From positions 689,501-753,500 of the forward strand of contig JAHRBS010000014.1 in NCBI GenBank assembly GCA_024305745.1: a stretch of 64,000 nt of DNA, read 5' to 3'. Under the pieces are notes generated by a model. That model was not told the DNA's origin. It did no database searches and worked only from the letters and a program-made list of their open reading frames with translations. Source of the stretch: Polyporus tsugae. Lineage: Eukaryota > Basidiomycota > Agaricomycetes > Polyporales > Polyporaceae. Each line of letters opens with the position of its first letter. Positions within the stretch are counted from its first letter, which is position 1. The position numbers and the translations under genes are program-made. Shown here piece by piece: positions 44,103 through 55,014 of the stretch.

Positions 44103-46652
44103 ATGTTGTTCTTCCAGCCAGTCCCCGTCCAAACCTTCATCCACCCCACTTCGTTCTCTGGTATCTACTCCGAGGATGACTATCTGAACGATGCGGCGCA
44201 GCGCCGTGCCGCGCACGACTACGCCCTCGCTCACGCTCGTGTTCAGGCTATTGAACGCCAACGCGACCACTACTGCCACCCTCATCACCACCGACACCAC
44301 CCTGGTGGCCACCACAGAGGCCCTTTTGCACCGGCGTCGTTGGAGAACTATGGGTTTGGTCCCGCCTGTGCTAGCCCCGCGTTTGTCTCCCCGAACCGTC
44401 GCGGCCCTGTTGACTCCCTCGAGGAGCTCGCATACAGTGTCTGGCAGGAGGAAGAACACCAGCGTGCTCTCAATCTACGACTCGAGGCTATCTCGCGCCA
44501 ACAGGAAATAGCCCGCGAACGTGCTCAACACCAGCGCGCTCTTGCTGGGGCTGCCGCTCGCGAGCAACAGGCTCGTGCAGCTCGCGCCGCTCGCATTTAC
44601 GCTCGGAAGACCCACGACGAAGAGGTCCTCCTCGCGCTCCTCGGTCAGTTAGGTTTGGCGATTGCCCCTGCTCAGCCTGCCCCGGTTGCACGGCAGGTCA
44701 ACAGGCAACAGGTGTGTATTCACATACACCAACCCAGTAACCTCAGTGGACTGACTCATAGGTCTCGTCAGCCCTCTGTCCCATTCACGCACCCTGCGGC
44801 ACCCACAGCGCCGGTTACAGCTCCCTCAACCAACCCCGTCGACCGCAAGGGCAAGGGCAGGGCTGTTGCCGTCCCGGTCGAGATTCCTGCGCCCATCTCT
44901 AAGCCCGTCCCGGTTCCGGCTAAGATCCCCACTCTAAAGGAGGAGCTCGAGGCGCGCATCCGTTCCGAGACCGACCCCGACGTGCAGGAGTCGCTGGTCC
45001 TGCTTTACTCCGACCTCTTCGACGCTCGCGGGCCTTCCCAGCCAGTCGCTGGTCCCTCCGGTCACAGACATGTCTCGTTCAAGATCCCCATCTTCGGTCC
45101 TTCTTCCTCCGCCTCCAGCTCTCCCGTGCCTGTCGAGGCTGAGGAGTCGGTCGACACCACTGCCGCTCCCATCCCCACCGCCAAGCCGGAAGCTGATGAG
45201 ACTAAAGTGCACGGTGGTCCACGCCTCCACCGCACGCCTGCGCTCCCGCCCGCTGTTGCAGCCAAGCTGCTGAAGTTCTACCGTGCCCGGCACGCGCGCA
45301 AGGTCTCGCTTGCACAGATCAAGGACGTGGAGGATGCACTCCGCAAGCTTGAGGGCACGTTCGAGTTCCCCGCGCACATGGACTTCGTCGACCGCTCCCC
45401 TTCCCCATCCTCTGCGGACTCGGAGTCAGACACGGAGTCTGCGCTTGCGTACACAGCGAACAACACGCCTGTTCATGTGTATGAGAACGCGTTGAACGAC
45501 TTGCTCACAAGGTTGGACGCGGTGCAGAGCCACGGCGATCTCGAAGTGCGTGGGAGGCGGAAGGAGGTCGTGAAGGAGGTCGAACGCGCACTGGAGGGGA
45601 TGGAGCGGCGTGTCGAAGAGAGCCGTGAGCGGAGCCGGGAGGGTACTAGGCGGGGCAGCGTGAGCTCTCAGGTGTCGGACACGTCGGCTACGGTGACGCC
45701 GTATAACGTGCACAGCTCCGCCAACGTCGAGGTCTCTGTCGCGGCCGAAGCGGCCACGATCAAGGTCAAGGAAGAAGCGGTCGAAGTTGCTGTTGAGGTG
45801 GAAGCAACGGAGACGACCTCCGAAGTCGAAGGCGTTTTCCCCGTCGCTCAGGATGCGCCGCTCGAGGTCGAGGTCCCCGCCCTCACCGAAGAGGTCCCAA
45901 CCTCACCCTCTGTCGACAACGCCGAGCCCGAGTCCTCGCGTCTTATGGTTGGGATTCCGGACAGCGGCGCGGATACCTACGCGCCCTCGCCCTCCGACGA
46001 ATCGATTCACGGCGACCCGAGCTCGCCCGTTGACGACGTCGAAGACCTCGACCGCGCGTTCGACACGTTTACACCTCCCGGCGATGCCTCCGCGCCCCAA
46101 GCCATCTCTTCAACCCTCGGAGAGGCAGCAGTGCGTTCTCCCGACTACGACGCCGATGTGACGGAGCAGGATGTGGGCGTGGTGAACTGGGATGCTCACT
46201 TCGCGGCGGTAGCGGCGGACGCCACTATTCCCAGTCCCACACCTGAGTCCGAGGCCGCAGCCTCCGAGTCTCCATCACCCGCTGAGGACCGTGAAGCTCT
46301 CAACACCCCGTTCTCAACGCCGCTTGCCACCATAGCCCCCGAAGCCCTCTCCCGCGTCGAGTCCTCCGCCACAGACGCGACGTTCTTCACCGCCGGCACT
46401 GGCACCGCGACTCCCTCTGAGCCCGAATCCACTCAGCCTCTCACCCCGTCCAAGTCGGCCTCGTCCGCATGCGAAGGGACGTTCCTCCTCTCGTCAACGC
46501 CCCTTGCAGATGGCGAGCCGAGGCAGCGCCGGCCGTCGATTTGGACGTCTGCTGGCGATGACGAGCTGGAGATCATCAGCAAGGACGAGCTCGAGGCGGC
46601 CAAGAACGATAGCGACTGGTCGGACGTCGAGTCAGACTTGCAGGCTGTCTAG
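44103..46652 (+). CDS. BAG-domain protein, copy 2 (about 833-849 aa)
   Basis: Inverted near-duplicate of the gene at 23238-25793. The N-terminal 590 or so residues are almost identical (His-rich segment, coiled region, IQ-like helix near 387-420, BAG domain near 457-505). The last quarter diverges by substitutions and indels (after DYDADV) but re-converges at KDELEAAKNDSDWSDVES. The in-frame 48-nt intron (44714-44761) is preserved. The BAG part (LNDLLTRLDAVQSHGDLEV, RRKEVVKEVERAL) predicts binding to the Hsp70 ATPase domain; the WSDV motif could bind Atg8, which is inference only. Both copies are intact, so both may be expressed. Confidence 0.85.
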   Translation: MLFFQPVPVQTFIHPTSFSGIYSEDDYLNDAAQRRAAHDYALAHARVQAIERQRDHYCHPHHHRHHPGGHHRGPFAPASLENYGFGPACASPAFVSPNRRGPVDSLEELAYSVWQEEEHQRALNLRLEAISRQQEIARERAQHQRALAGAAAREQQARAARAARIYARKTHDEEVLLALLGQLGLAIAPAQPAPVARQVNRQQVCIHIHQPSNLSGLTHRSRQPSVPFTHPAAPTAPVTAPSTNPVDRKGKGRAVAVPVEIPAPISKPVPVPAKIPTLKEELEARIRSETDPDVQESLVLLYSDLFDARGPSQPVAGPSGHRHVSFKIPIFGPSSSASSSPVPVEAEESVDTTAAPIPTAKPEADETKVHGGPRLHRTPALPPAVAAKLLKFYRARHARKVSLAQIKDVEDALRKLEGTFEFPAHMDFVDRSPSPSSADSESDTESALAYTANNTPVHVYENALNDLLTRLDAVQSHGDLEVRGRRKEVVKEVERALEGMERRVEESRERSREGTRRGSVSSQVSDTSATVTPYNVHSSANVEVSVAAEAATIKVKEEAVEVAVEVEATETTSEVEGVFPVAQDAPLEVEVPALTEEVPTSPSVDNAEPESSRLMVGIPDSGADTYAPSPSDESIHGDPSSPVDDVEDLDRAFDTFTPPGDASAPQAISSTLGEAAVRSPDYDADVTEQDVGVVNWDAHFAAVAADATIPSPTPESEAAASESPSPAEDREALNTPFSTPLATIAPEALSRVESSATDATFFTAGTGTATPSEPESTQPLTPSKSASSACEGTFLLSSTPLADGEPRQRRPSIWTSAGDDELEIISKDELEAAKNDSDWSDVESDLQAV

Positions 46653-47545
46653 ATATCGGAGCAGACATCATCTTCGCCCTCATGAGAGGAGGACTCTCCC
46701 CTCTCCTTTTTTCTCAGCTCCCGCCCGTAGGCCGCAGACTCGCTTCAGCTTTTTTGCGGTTCTACATTGCTGTATGTTAGCCGATCGTATTTATGTACTT
46801 ATGTACTTATGTAGATATGAACTCAGAACGGATCTAGCTTCCCAAGCGGAATGAATATATGCATCTTGTTAATACCCAAACATCCTCCCGTCGTGCAGTG
46901 CGAAGTCAACGCGAGCACAGACTCAGAGTGGCCCTCCAGGGCCGAACATCGGCACGATGTATAACACAACGGCGCTCACAGACTCTGATACGGCACACGG
47001 GCCTCGGCCTTCACATGCGCGCGATACTCATTCCCCGTCCGCGTCAGGTCTGCGTCAAATGGACTCGGAGTCGTGTTGCAAAGAAACGGTATGAAAGGTA
47101 AGGCATTGGTAACTAAACTTTTTCGACCTTGTCCGGTCTTCGCCACATCAAAAGAGTACCCTCGTCGAAGACGCGTCTACACGCAATATGGTAGTGAGAA
47201 GGCGCGCATTCTGTGGGAGGCTTTGACTATCCGCTTCCTCCTGAACTCCCAAACCGTGACAAGACTTTGGCACCCTTTGCGCGTTCGCGTCGACTCCCCT
47301 TTCGGCAGCGACGGGCTAGTGCGAGGAGAGAAGTTGGTGCAGCAATGTGGGATGCATGCGTACATATCTGTGGATTGTTGGGGTGACGTCAGGACACGGA
47401 CTGCTGGACGACGGCGCGAAGGTACACGCACACTATACCGAGTCATCACTGCTCATCAGCGTCTTCGAGTGCGGCGTGTTTGGGCAAGTCCTTGAGCACC
47501 ACTGAATATAAAAGGAAGCACCAGGACCGCCGGATGTCAGTCAAC
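46653..47545. other. Intergenic region between BAG copy 2 and HNH copy B
   Basis: Contains a short TACTTATG repeat (about 46795-46812). 47370-47545 is 3'-flank sequence shared with the other HNH copies. No gene. Confidence 0.45.
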
Positions 47546-48514
47546 GACAACACCACATGGACAGAGCTCGTGACGCTGCCGACCTTGCTTCCTCGACGGT
47601 CTGGCACCGTCGGGTAGTGGGAAAACGTTGAACTTGGAGTCCCGTTCGATGAGCTTGATGATGGTGTGGGCGAACCGCGCGTAAAGGAACGCATCGGACA
47701 CGCGCGGAGAGATGTCAACGGGTGTTCGGTGCAGGTAGACGTAGTCTGCGTAGTACGCGTTGCAGCTGTACACCACCATGCCGTTGCCCTCCGAGTCTCC
47801 CGCCGGAAAGAAGACGAATCCATGCTGATCGAGGAGGCCGCACAAATCCGTACGCAGAATGAGACCGTTTGCAGGGTCGTGGACGCCGGTCCGAGCACCA
47901 GCCCAGTTGTACGTTCCTGTGGAACCAATCCGCGCGGGCCCGTGGCACGAGATAGGCCAGTTTGACCGCTGTAAGTAATTGCGATGAGCAAACTGAGTCG
48001 TAGGCAGGATACCAAGGCAGTGGGATACACACAGCTGAAGACCTCGGTGAGCACGCAAGCCTTGTCGTCGGACGCCACAGCGGACGGCATGTCCTTCTGC
48101 TTACAAGCCCCATACTTGCGCTAAAGCTCGGCAAACTCATCGGCACTGGACCGGGGACGGACCCAGTGGTCGTGAATCTTGTCGGGGAACTTCCACGCGA
48201 CGAAGTCGGTGACGATGGGGTAGTTGGGGATGGTCGTGGTAGAAGGCGGGCGGGGGTGGTAGAAGTACTCCCCTGGGGGCAAGGCATCGCCGCTGGGAGG
48301 AGGTACACGGTCGTGACCTACGCGGTCCTTGGAGAGATATCCACGACGTTCTTTGTCGGCATCGTTGGTGACGACGAGGCGGTGGTCGACGTCGTGTGTG
48401 GGCGTTTTGGTGCCAGGAGCGAGGGGACGGGAGAAGGCAGGGAGAGCGAAAATCAACTGGGAGCAGCCTGGGTGCATGATGCGCACCGGTGCGACTCGTC
48501 TATAGGCCATCGCC
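47546..48514 (-). pseudogene. HNH-like pseudogene (copy B)
   Basis: Starts MAYRRVAPVRIMHPGCSQ near 48514 and keeps the family N-terminus (IPNYPIVTDFVAWKFPD). A TAG at 48121-48123 then interrupts FAEL-RKYG. The intron (GTCTTC...TTACAG) is recognisable. After LAYLVPRARADWFHRN an 11-nt deletion relative to copy D (AACATGGCGCG missing) shifts frame. The rest continues in another frame (GVHDPANGLILRTDL, then DQHGFVFFPAGD, SPRVSDAFLYARF). There are two independent lesions. Confidence 0.8.
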
Positions 48515-48854
48515 GGGACTCGAGACGTTGGTGGGAACTTGACAAGTTGGTGGCAGTGGAAGAGAAGGAAGGCAAACGACGGGGGCTCAAGACAGCCAAT
48601 ATATGCGCGATAGGAGCGACTTGGACCGCCGGTCGCCGCCATTGCGCGGGAGCACAACGGAGAGGGAACAAGTATCCGATTGGGCCCTACCTCAGCCTGT
48701 CAATGTCTTGCGCGCCAACATCGAAGTTGCGATCGGCGACGCAAGAGCCGCACACGTCACAACACCAGTTTGTTCAGAAAACGCTTCCTGCAGTAGATGT
48801 TCTAAGTAACGTCAACGAACGTCTGTACGTGACGAAGCCAACTCAACGCTCTCA

Positions 48855-49190
48855 GATCCCGATCATATGTGCCCTTTCTTCACATTGTCGTCGAGCACCG
48901 TCATGCCGGAGAGCGCAGGCCCGGACACAACGTTTGCGCGATTCTGGGACGCGGTCTCGTTCGTCCCACGCGACTTCTCGAGGAAGAGGATCGATATCAC
49001 GACGACGTCGCGGATATGTACCGCCGTCGCCGTCAGGACGAGCTGCTGCTGGTTGTTGCGCGATCGGCTCCTTGTACTCGTTGTCCTCCACGAAGAGCTG
49101 TTCCGGGTTCGTGCATCAGCGCAATAGGAAGAGAGAAAGGGAGAGAAGGGAGACACGGACCTCGAGAGAACGCGCCCCGATTGAGGACAG
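48855..49190 (-). pseudogene. DUF6593-gene fragment next to HNH copy B
   Basis: The minus strand reads LFVEDNEYKEPIAQ, then after a frame change VHIRDVVVISILFLEKSRG, NETASQNRANVV and DDNVKKG. This matches the third exon of the DUF6593 gene at 55714-56455. A degenerate exon-2 end with the GTCCGTG splice donor is also visible near 49165. Exon 1 is absent. Order and orientation relative to the HNH copy are the same as at 55.7-57.9 kb. Confidence 0.75.
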
Positions 49191-49398
49191 CGAAGTTCGA
49201 TGGAGGGCGATCGATGATCAGCAAGGACCGTGGATCCAGTCGCGACGGATGATGTCGACGACTACTGCTATAACTTAGGGCCAACATACCGAAAAATTCT
49301 GTGCAGGTCACCGTATACGTTGTCATGGTGGCGTTCAAGCGACAAATAACTCCTTCTGTGGCTGTGCAATCTCTGACTGAACTTGATCGAGAGCCACA

Positions 49399-50573
49399 AT
49401 GAGCACCATCACCTTGGATGAGTACCTGGTCCCGGGAACGACCACAACATTCTATATTCCGGAATTTATCACAGAGGACGAAGAAGAGTACCTCATTCGC
49501 AAGGTACGTTGCAAAATGCTTACTCCGTCAACTCCCCGACACCACTCAAGGTGCATCCTTTAGATTCAAGAAGCGCCTCAACCTTGGTGGAAGCGGCTAC
49601 AAAATCGCAGGTAGCTTGCTGCTTATTACTGAAAAGGCCGGCTATGACTTGACCCTCTTCAGATTACAGATATGGGGTCACTAGTCCACTCCCATCTTCG
49701 TTCAATGGTCTCAACTGAATGACCCGCTGCAGGTGGCGAACTGACTGCGAAAAAAGCATTGATCCCTCAAGAGATGCCGCCATTTGTTAATCAGTAGTAC
49801 GTCCCGTCGTCCACGAGGATAATGCTTTATAGCTAATACCATTGTCAGCCCAGACATCGTCGGGCGCATACGAGCCCTCGGGGTCTTCAAGAACTCCGCC
49901 CACCGCGAGCCAAACCACATCATCATGAACGAGGTACAGTGGCTACACATTATGTATAAACAACCCTGTCCATACTTCCCTCATATATCGAGTCCAGTAT
50001 GCTCCCGGTCAAGGAATTATGGTACGCACCCTACACGGACTGCTCATGCTCGCATCCCGGCCACTCCTACTACTAGAACCTCGAGCTCATCGCCCTTCCT
50101 GGCAGCCCCACGAAGACGGCCCGGCCTACCACCCAGTAGTCGCCACGCTCTCGCTCGGCTCCCACACCGTCTTCAACTACTACCGCTACAGGCCCGATGC
50201 CTCCCCGATGCCCGGCGTGCAGATCTCCGCACCCAACGAGCCCATCTCGAGCACCGGCCGCCCGATCGACCCGATGCCCGTCCTCTCGCTCCTCCTCGAA
50301 CCACGCAGCCTCGTGATCACCGCATCCACCCTGTACGCATCGCATCTGCATGGTATCGAGGATCTGATGGAGGACAAGTTCGAGGAGGACGGTCGGCCGC
50401 CGCAGGAGCGCATCGCGAACTATGAGTTGTTGAGGGGCAAGGCCGAGCGAGAGGCGATCGCGAGTGGGAGCATCCTCGAGCGGGGGATGCGGTACAGCTT
50501 GACGTGCCGGGACGTCGAGAAGGTCGCAGCGATGGGCAGCGCGCTGTTCAAGAAGCTGCGGGGGACGGCGTGA
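49399..50573 (+). CDS. ALKBH6: AlkB homologue 6-like Fe(II)/2-oxoglutarate dioxygenase
   Basis: Seven exons: 49399-49503, 49564-49610, 49663-49676, 49733-49796, 49849-49933, 49998-50021 and 50106-50573, giving 268 aa, close to family size. Signatures in order: FYIPEFITEDEEEYL; WWKRLQNRRLQIWGG; GVFKNSAHREPNHIIMNEYA; the Fe-binding PHEDGPAY (H-x-D); LSLGSHTVFNYY; the distal His in YASHLHGI; and RYSLTCRDV carrying the 2-oxoglutarate-binding Arg. All catalytic residues are present. Exon 3 is a 14-nt micro-exon, yet the phases match on both sides. The substrate of ALKBH6 is not firmly established. It is convergent with the SET5-like gene. Confidence 0.92.
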
Positions 50574-50712
50574 AGAAGCTTTGCTTGCGATCGTCGTTGG
50601 GGGTATCGGATCTCGAAAGTAACCCAAGCATGCCTTTTGTACAATATACACACCCAGGTGCCCGTGTAGTAAACCATACATCCTTGCAGTATTTTGCCCC
50701 CTAAGACGCGCC

Positions 50713-52290
50713 TCACATCACACCCAGACCCGCCTTCAGCTCAGCCTCGAGATCGGCCTTGTCCTCGCCCTCCTTCGCGCCTTCAGTGTCCCCGCTCTCC
50801 TTCTTCTCCCTCTCCTCCTTCTGACACCGCTCGCACACGCACTTGCCGAAGCCCCACTCCATCAGGCTCCTCCTCCGCTGCTCGAGCGGCAGGTCGGGGT
50901 CCACGTACGTGATGAAGAGTTCCTCCCCCGGCGCGATGTCCCTCCTAGCGACGACGGTGATGCGCGAGAGCGCGCTGCGCTGGTCGAGGTGCCGCACGGA
51001 TACGTTCGGCGCGCAGACGTGGTTCAGGTGTGAATGAAGCACGTAGAGGCCGCCGTGAGCTTCGAGGTCTGCGCAGCATGAAATTGTAGTGAGCAAGTGG
51101 GAACAACGACGCGGGGAGCGGAGGAGCGGAGTGAAGGGAAAGCCAGAGAGGCGGGAAGGAGAGACGCACTCAGACTCATGCGGCCGAGCCCACGCAGGAA
51201 CGCCTCGTAGTCGAACAACGCATCCGCGACGTCCTTGCGCAGCGGCTTCTTGAGCAACTTCGCCAGCCGCTTCTTCTCGGCGTCCGTCGCGGGCTCCTGG
51301 AACGCCTGCACGTACAGCTTGTGCGCCTTCTTCCACATAGCGCGGTCCGGCTCGGCGCCCAACCTGAGCGCACGTCACCGACAATCAGCCCCCCACCACT
51401 CACAGAACGGTGCATGAACCACAATGAGCGCGAGCGGGCGAACGCACCATCCGCCCTTGGCACGCTCCTCCATGCCGAGCTGCGCGAGCGCGCGGACGAC
51501 CTCCCAGTCCTCCGCGAAGAGCTTTTCGTCCTGCTGGAACGCGAGCAGCACGCGCGTGGTCATTTGCGCGAGCGCATTGAGCGCCATCCACTGGTTCTTC
51601 CGCGCGAAGTGCAGGACCGGGGCCGACGCGGGGTTCCGCGATGCACACAGTAGGGGATGTGTGCGGGCGGAGCGCGAGAGGCACAGGCGGCTGCAGAAGC
51701 GCACTGGGCAAGGGGTGGATGAGGTGGAGGCGGAGCAGGGGACGATGAGCGGCGAGGTCGTGAGCGGGGTCGAGCAGTGTCCGCATGCGTGCGAGGACAT
51801 TTGGAGGTCGTACAAGTTCCTATTGGCATGGTGGGCAGGCGGGTTATCAACTGCGACGGTCGCGGTGTCGTCCCAGAGCGAACACGACGACGATGGCGAG
51901 GCTTGCTTACCATTCCGGCGCGAGGATGAACGGGTCCTCCTTCCAGATGACCTCACCGTCTGCGATCGCCTCCTTCGCCACCAACCCCTTCCCTTTCGCC
52001 TTCCCGAAGTGCTTCACTTCCACCTTCGTCGTCCACTTTCCGACGTCGAGACTGTCAATAAGTTTTGAGGTCGGGTAGATGTGGCCGGGAGCGGCGCCGG
52101 AGGTTTGGACGAGTCCTTCGCTCTGGAGTATCTTGCGTGTGCGCTTCTCGCTGACGGTCCACTCGGCGTGCGCCGCGAGGAGGAGGGCGTGGATCTTCGG
52201 GATGCCGAGCGTCGGGTTGGCGGTTTTGAGGGCAAGAAGAGCACCCTTGAGGTCGTCCTCTGAGGGGGAGATGCCAGAAGTGGGGGCCAT
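50713..52290 (-). CDS. SET5: SET-domain methyltransferase, Set5/SMYD-like
   Basis: Likely protein-lysine methyltransferase; yeast Set5 methylates histone H4 tail lysines. Four exons: 52290-51911, 51819-51448, 51363-51170 and 51068-50713, giving 433 aa. The SET domain is split: the N-SET part is VEVKHFGKAKGKGLVAKEAI with DGEVIWKEDPFI. A Cys-rich insert follows (ACGHCSTPL, CPVRFCSRLC), then a helical middle. The SET C-part has LNHVCAPNVSV (the N-H-x-C-x-P-N cofactor motif) and PGEELFITYVDPDLP. The post-SET zinc part is FGKCVCERCQKEE, followed by an acidic tail. The start gives MAPTSGISPSEDDLKG; upstream ATGs lie in the tRNA-like remnant region. Confidence 0.9.
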
Positions 52291-52454
52291 CGATCCGCTC
52301 GTCCAGATAGTGTGTGGGTATATGCTATGATGCGGGCATGCGAAAGACGTGGAGATATGTACAAGGGAGGCCCAAGGCGAGAGGTGCGCGGTAAGATGGA
52401 TGGAGGAGGAACCTGACCGCACACACGTTGCTCGACCTCTGCGAACCTTGTTCA

Positions 52455-52530
52455 ACCCAAAAATGAACAGGACCGGGATCGAACCGGACCGCTCATCCGA
52501 GTCGAACCCACTGGCAGTGGCTTTCTTTTC
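52455..52530 (-). pseudogene. tRNA-like 3'-half remnant
   Basis: The minus strand contains a perfect T arm (TCCGG-TTCGATC-CCGGT region), an acceptor-like CCTGTTCA and a T5 run, the Pol III terminator type. No complementary 5' acceptor half (GAACAGG) or convincing A box is found upstream. It is probably a truncated tRNA gene. Confidence 0.35.
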
Positions 52531-52647
52531 TCTCTCCGTCTCCACACGACCGTCGACCATAATTTATTATGGTCAGCAGACACAGCCAACTCGCTCAGCT
52601 CGTTTTTGATCCTTCGAATCATACACCAGTCTGTCCCTTGTTTCTTT

Positions 52648-54659
52648 ATGATTATCTCATACCAACCATCTCGTTTTCCCTCTCTTCGTTCAGTGCTTTC
52701 TGCCGAAGATATCGAGTATTACATTCGTTTTGCTAGGAGCTACAATGAGGCTCAGAGCTCTGTCTACAAGGACGCTTCTACCGCCCCGACCATCACCGCG
52801 TCGACCATTTCCTCTCTGGGCTTTGGCGGCAACACCCCGTCCAGCGCTACTTCCTACACCTCTGATCCGCACGCTGTCTCCAAGGCGGAGGCTCAGTCCT
52901 ACTATGCTGGCCTGCATTCTGAGCCCACGTTACTTTACCGCACGGGCAAGGAGCAGTGGTCCCCGCCCAGGGGACCTGAGGCCCAGCGCCGTTTGAAGGA
53001 GCTGTGCGAAGTATTCACCCATCCGATTGCGGAGGTCTGGAACCACGACTTGGGCTGGAAGGTTGCCGGGGTTATGGACGCTCACACGGTCACTTAATAT
53101 CCATCATATCGTAGAGTTTGCTAACTGGGATTTCTAGATCCTCTTCACGACGATAGACGTCGTTCGTTTCAAGAAGGTTGAGGTCGACGAAGCATCCGAG
53201 GACGAAGAAGACGCCGAGGACGAAGAAGACGCCGAGGGTGAAGAAGAGGGCGAGGCTAAGAAACCGGTCGTCGGTCCTGTCACCATTTGGATTGGCGTCT
53301 TCCCTGAGTCTACCTCCGCTACGGCTGCCCACAACGCGGCTCAAGATGTCCTAGCCCTTCTCAAGGACTACCAGATCACCGACGTCGACGTCGACTTCCG
53401 CGAGTCCTTCTACACACGCGAGGTCGGTCCTCATCTTCTCAAATCCGTCGATGATCTGGACCCACTCGCCGACGTCGTTAGTCCTCTCACTCCTGTCCTC
53501 GGCCTCCGCATCTCTACCCAGGCCAGGCCCGGTGCTCAGGGGACGATGGCCCTCTACCTCGCCGAAGGCGGCGACAGCGTTAGGCTCCTGGGCCTTTCGT
53601 GCCGTCACGTCCTTATTGGACCCAAGGAAGCCAACATCGACTACGTTCGCCACCCCGGCGGGCCTCCCAAATACGTCCTCCTGCTCGGCAAGAGAGCTTT
53701 CACTAACCTCGTCGATTCGATCAAACTCAGGATCGGACGACACGGCATCGCGGCTGAGCGGTGGAGGGATCAGATTGAAGATTTCGAGGAGAGGGAGAAG
53801 GGCACCAATGCTGTCGACGTTGAGAAGGCTAAGGCGCGCCGGATTGAGACTCAGGGGTTGCTGGACAAGGCGGAGAATGCGATAGAGGCACTTGGAGTGT
53901 TGCTCGATCGGGTCAATAAGGACTGGAAAAAACTCGACAATCGTGTCCTCGGCCAGATCCTCCGCTCCCCAGCTATCGCTCTCGGTGTCGGTGAACATCG
54001 TTTCACGGAGGACTGGGGAATTTTCCAGGTCAACCGCGCCAAGCTCGGTGACGGCTTCCAGGGCAATAAGATGGACCTCGGTGCGTTTTGATTATCCGAC
54101 TAAGACCGTCTACTAGCCTAAATGTTATTTATATCTAGGAACGAAGCTGGCTGCCGACGAGTTCACGGTCAAATGTTTCCCCCGCGGAGACGCCAACTGG
54201 GGGTTCAAATATCCCAAAGATCGCCTGCTTCCACTTATGGGCATCCTCACCGACGACTTGATGCGAAACCCCGACATGTGGGACTCGGACGGCGAACCGT
54301 GCTTGTTGGTCGTCAAGAGCGGCAATGCCACTGACACTACCATCGGCCGCGCGAACGGCGTCTTTTCCATCGTTCGCGACTACTTCCACGACATGTCCGT
54401 CAACCAGACCTCCATGGAGTGGGGGATAATCAATTACGACAGCAAGTCGGAAGTCTTTTCAGAACCTGGCGATTCGGGCTCAATTATCGCCGACATCCGT
54501 GGCCGTATCGGTGGCATGCTTACCGGCAGTTCTGGTAAGACGAAGTCCTCCGACATGACCTATGCTACGCCGTTATGGTGGCTCCTCGAGCGTATCAGGG
54601 CCAACGGGTTCCCCAATGCGCACCTCAATGTCGTCGCCGAGGCATCTCGATATCGATAA
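52648..54659 (+). CDS. Large trypsin-fold (serine protease-like) protein
   Basis: Three exons (52648-53088, 53138-54080, 54139-54659) encode 634 aa; phases match. The N-terminus includes LSAEDIEYYIRFARSYNEA. A Glu/Asp-rich low-complexity insert (EDEEDAEDEEDAEGEEEGEA) lies near residues 163-182. A putative catalytic His lies in LGLSCRHVLIGP, and EPGDSGSIIADIRGRIGG carries the nucleophile Ser motif (GDSGS). A long helical insert separates them (IEDFEEREKGTNAVDVEKAK). The spacing is far larger than in classical trypsins, so an Asp cannot be placed with confidence. The architecture fits the trypsin-like superfamily proteins found as multi-copy genes in Agaricomycetes. No signal peptide is evident, so it is probably intracellular. 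The first exon may extend upstream. Confidence 0.7.
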
Positions 54660-55014
54660 CGACATCGAAGACCTATTTTCTGCGACTTGTTCCACGTTCC
54701 TATATCTACTTTTAGTGCAGACGAGTGCTTGGACTGGTGGATTGCTGTTTAGGTTCGTCTTTATTTTCCGTCTTCGTCTTTTCGTACTTATAACTGACGA
54801 CCTTGACGTCTAGGCCTTGGACACTGGCTGCACAGCCCGACATCTTGTACGTACAACATCCGGCAGACTATGACCTCACACCTCTGTGCGCAATATGCTG
54901 ACCGAGCGGAACCAGGTGGTCGCCTAAGCTATAACAAGCCATCCAACTATCGTCACCGTCTCTCAACGTCCTTGAAGCTCACCGTAAGCTTGGTCGTTCT
55001 CGTCTGCTTGTCTC
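54660..55014. other. Intergenic region
   Basis: 3' flanks of two convergent transcription units. Nothing further is recognised. Confidence 0.4.

Noticed and set aside
51375..51956. Large overlapping frames on both strands in the SET5-like gene
   Set aside because: The minus-strand splice model preserves SET and Cys-rich motifs; the others are shadows in GC-rich sequence.
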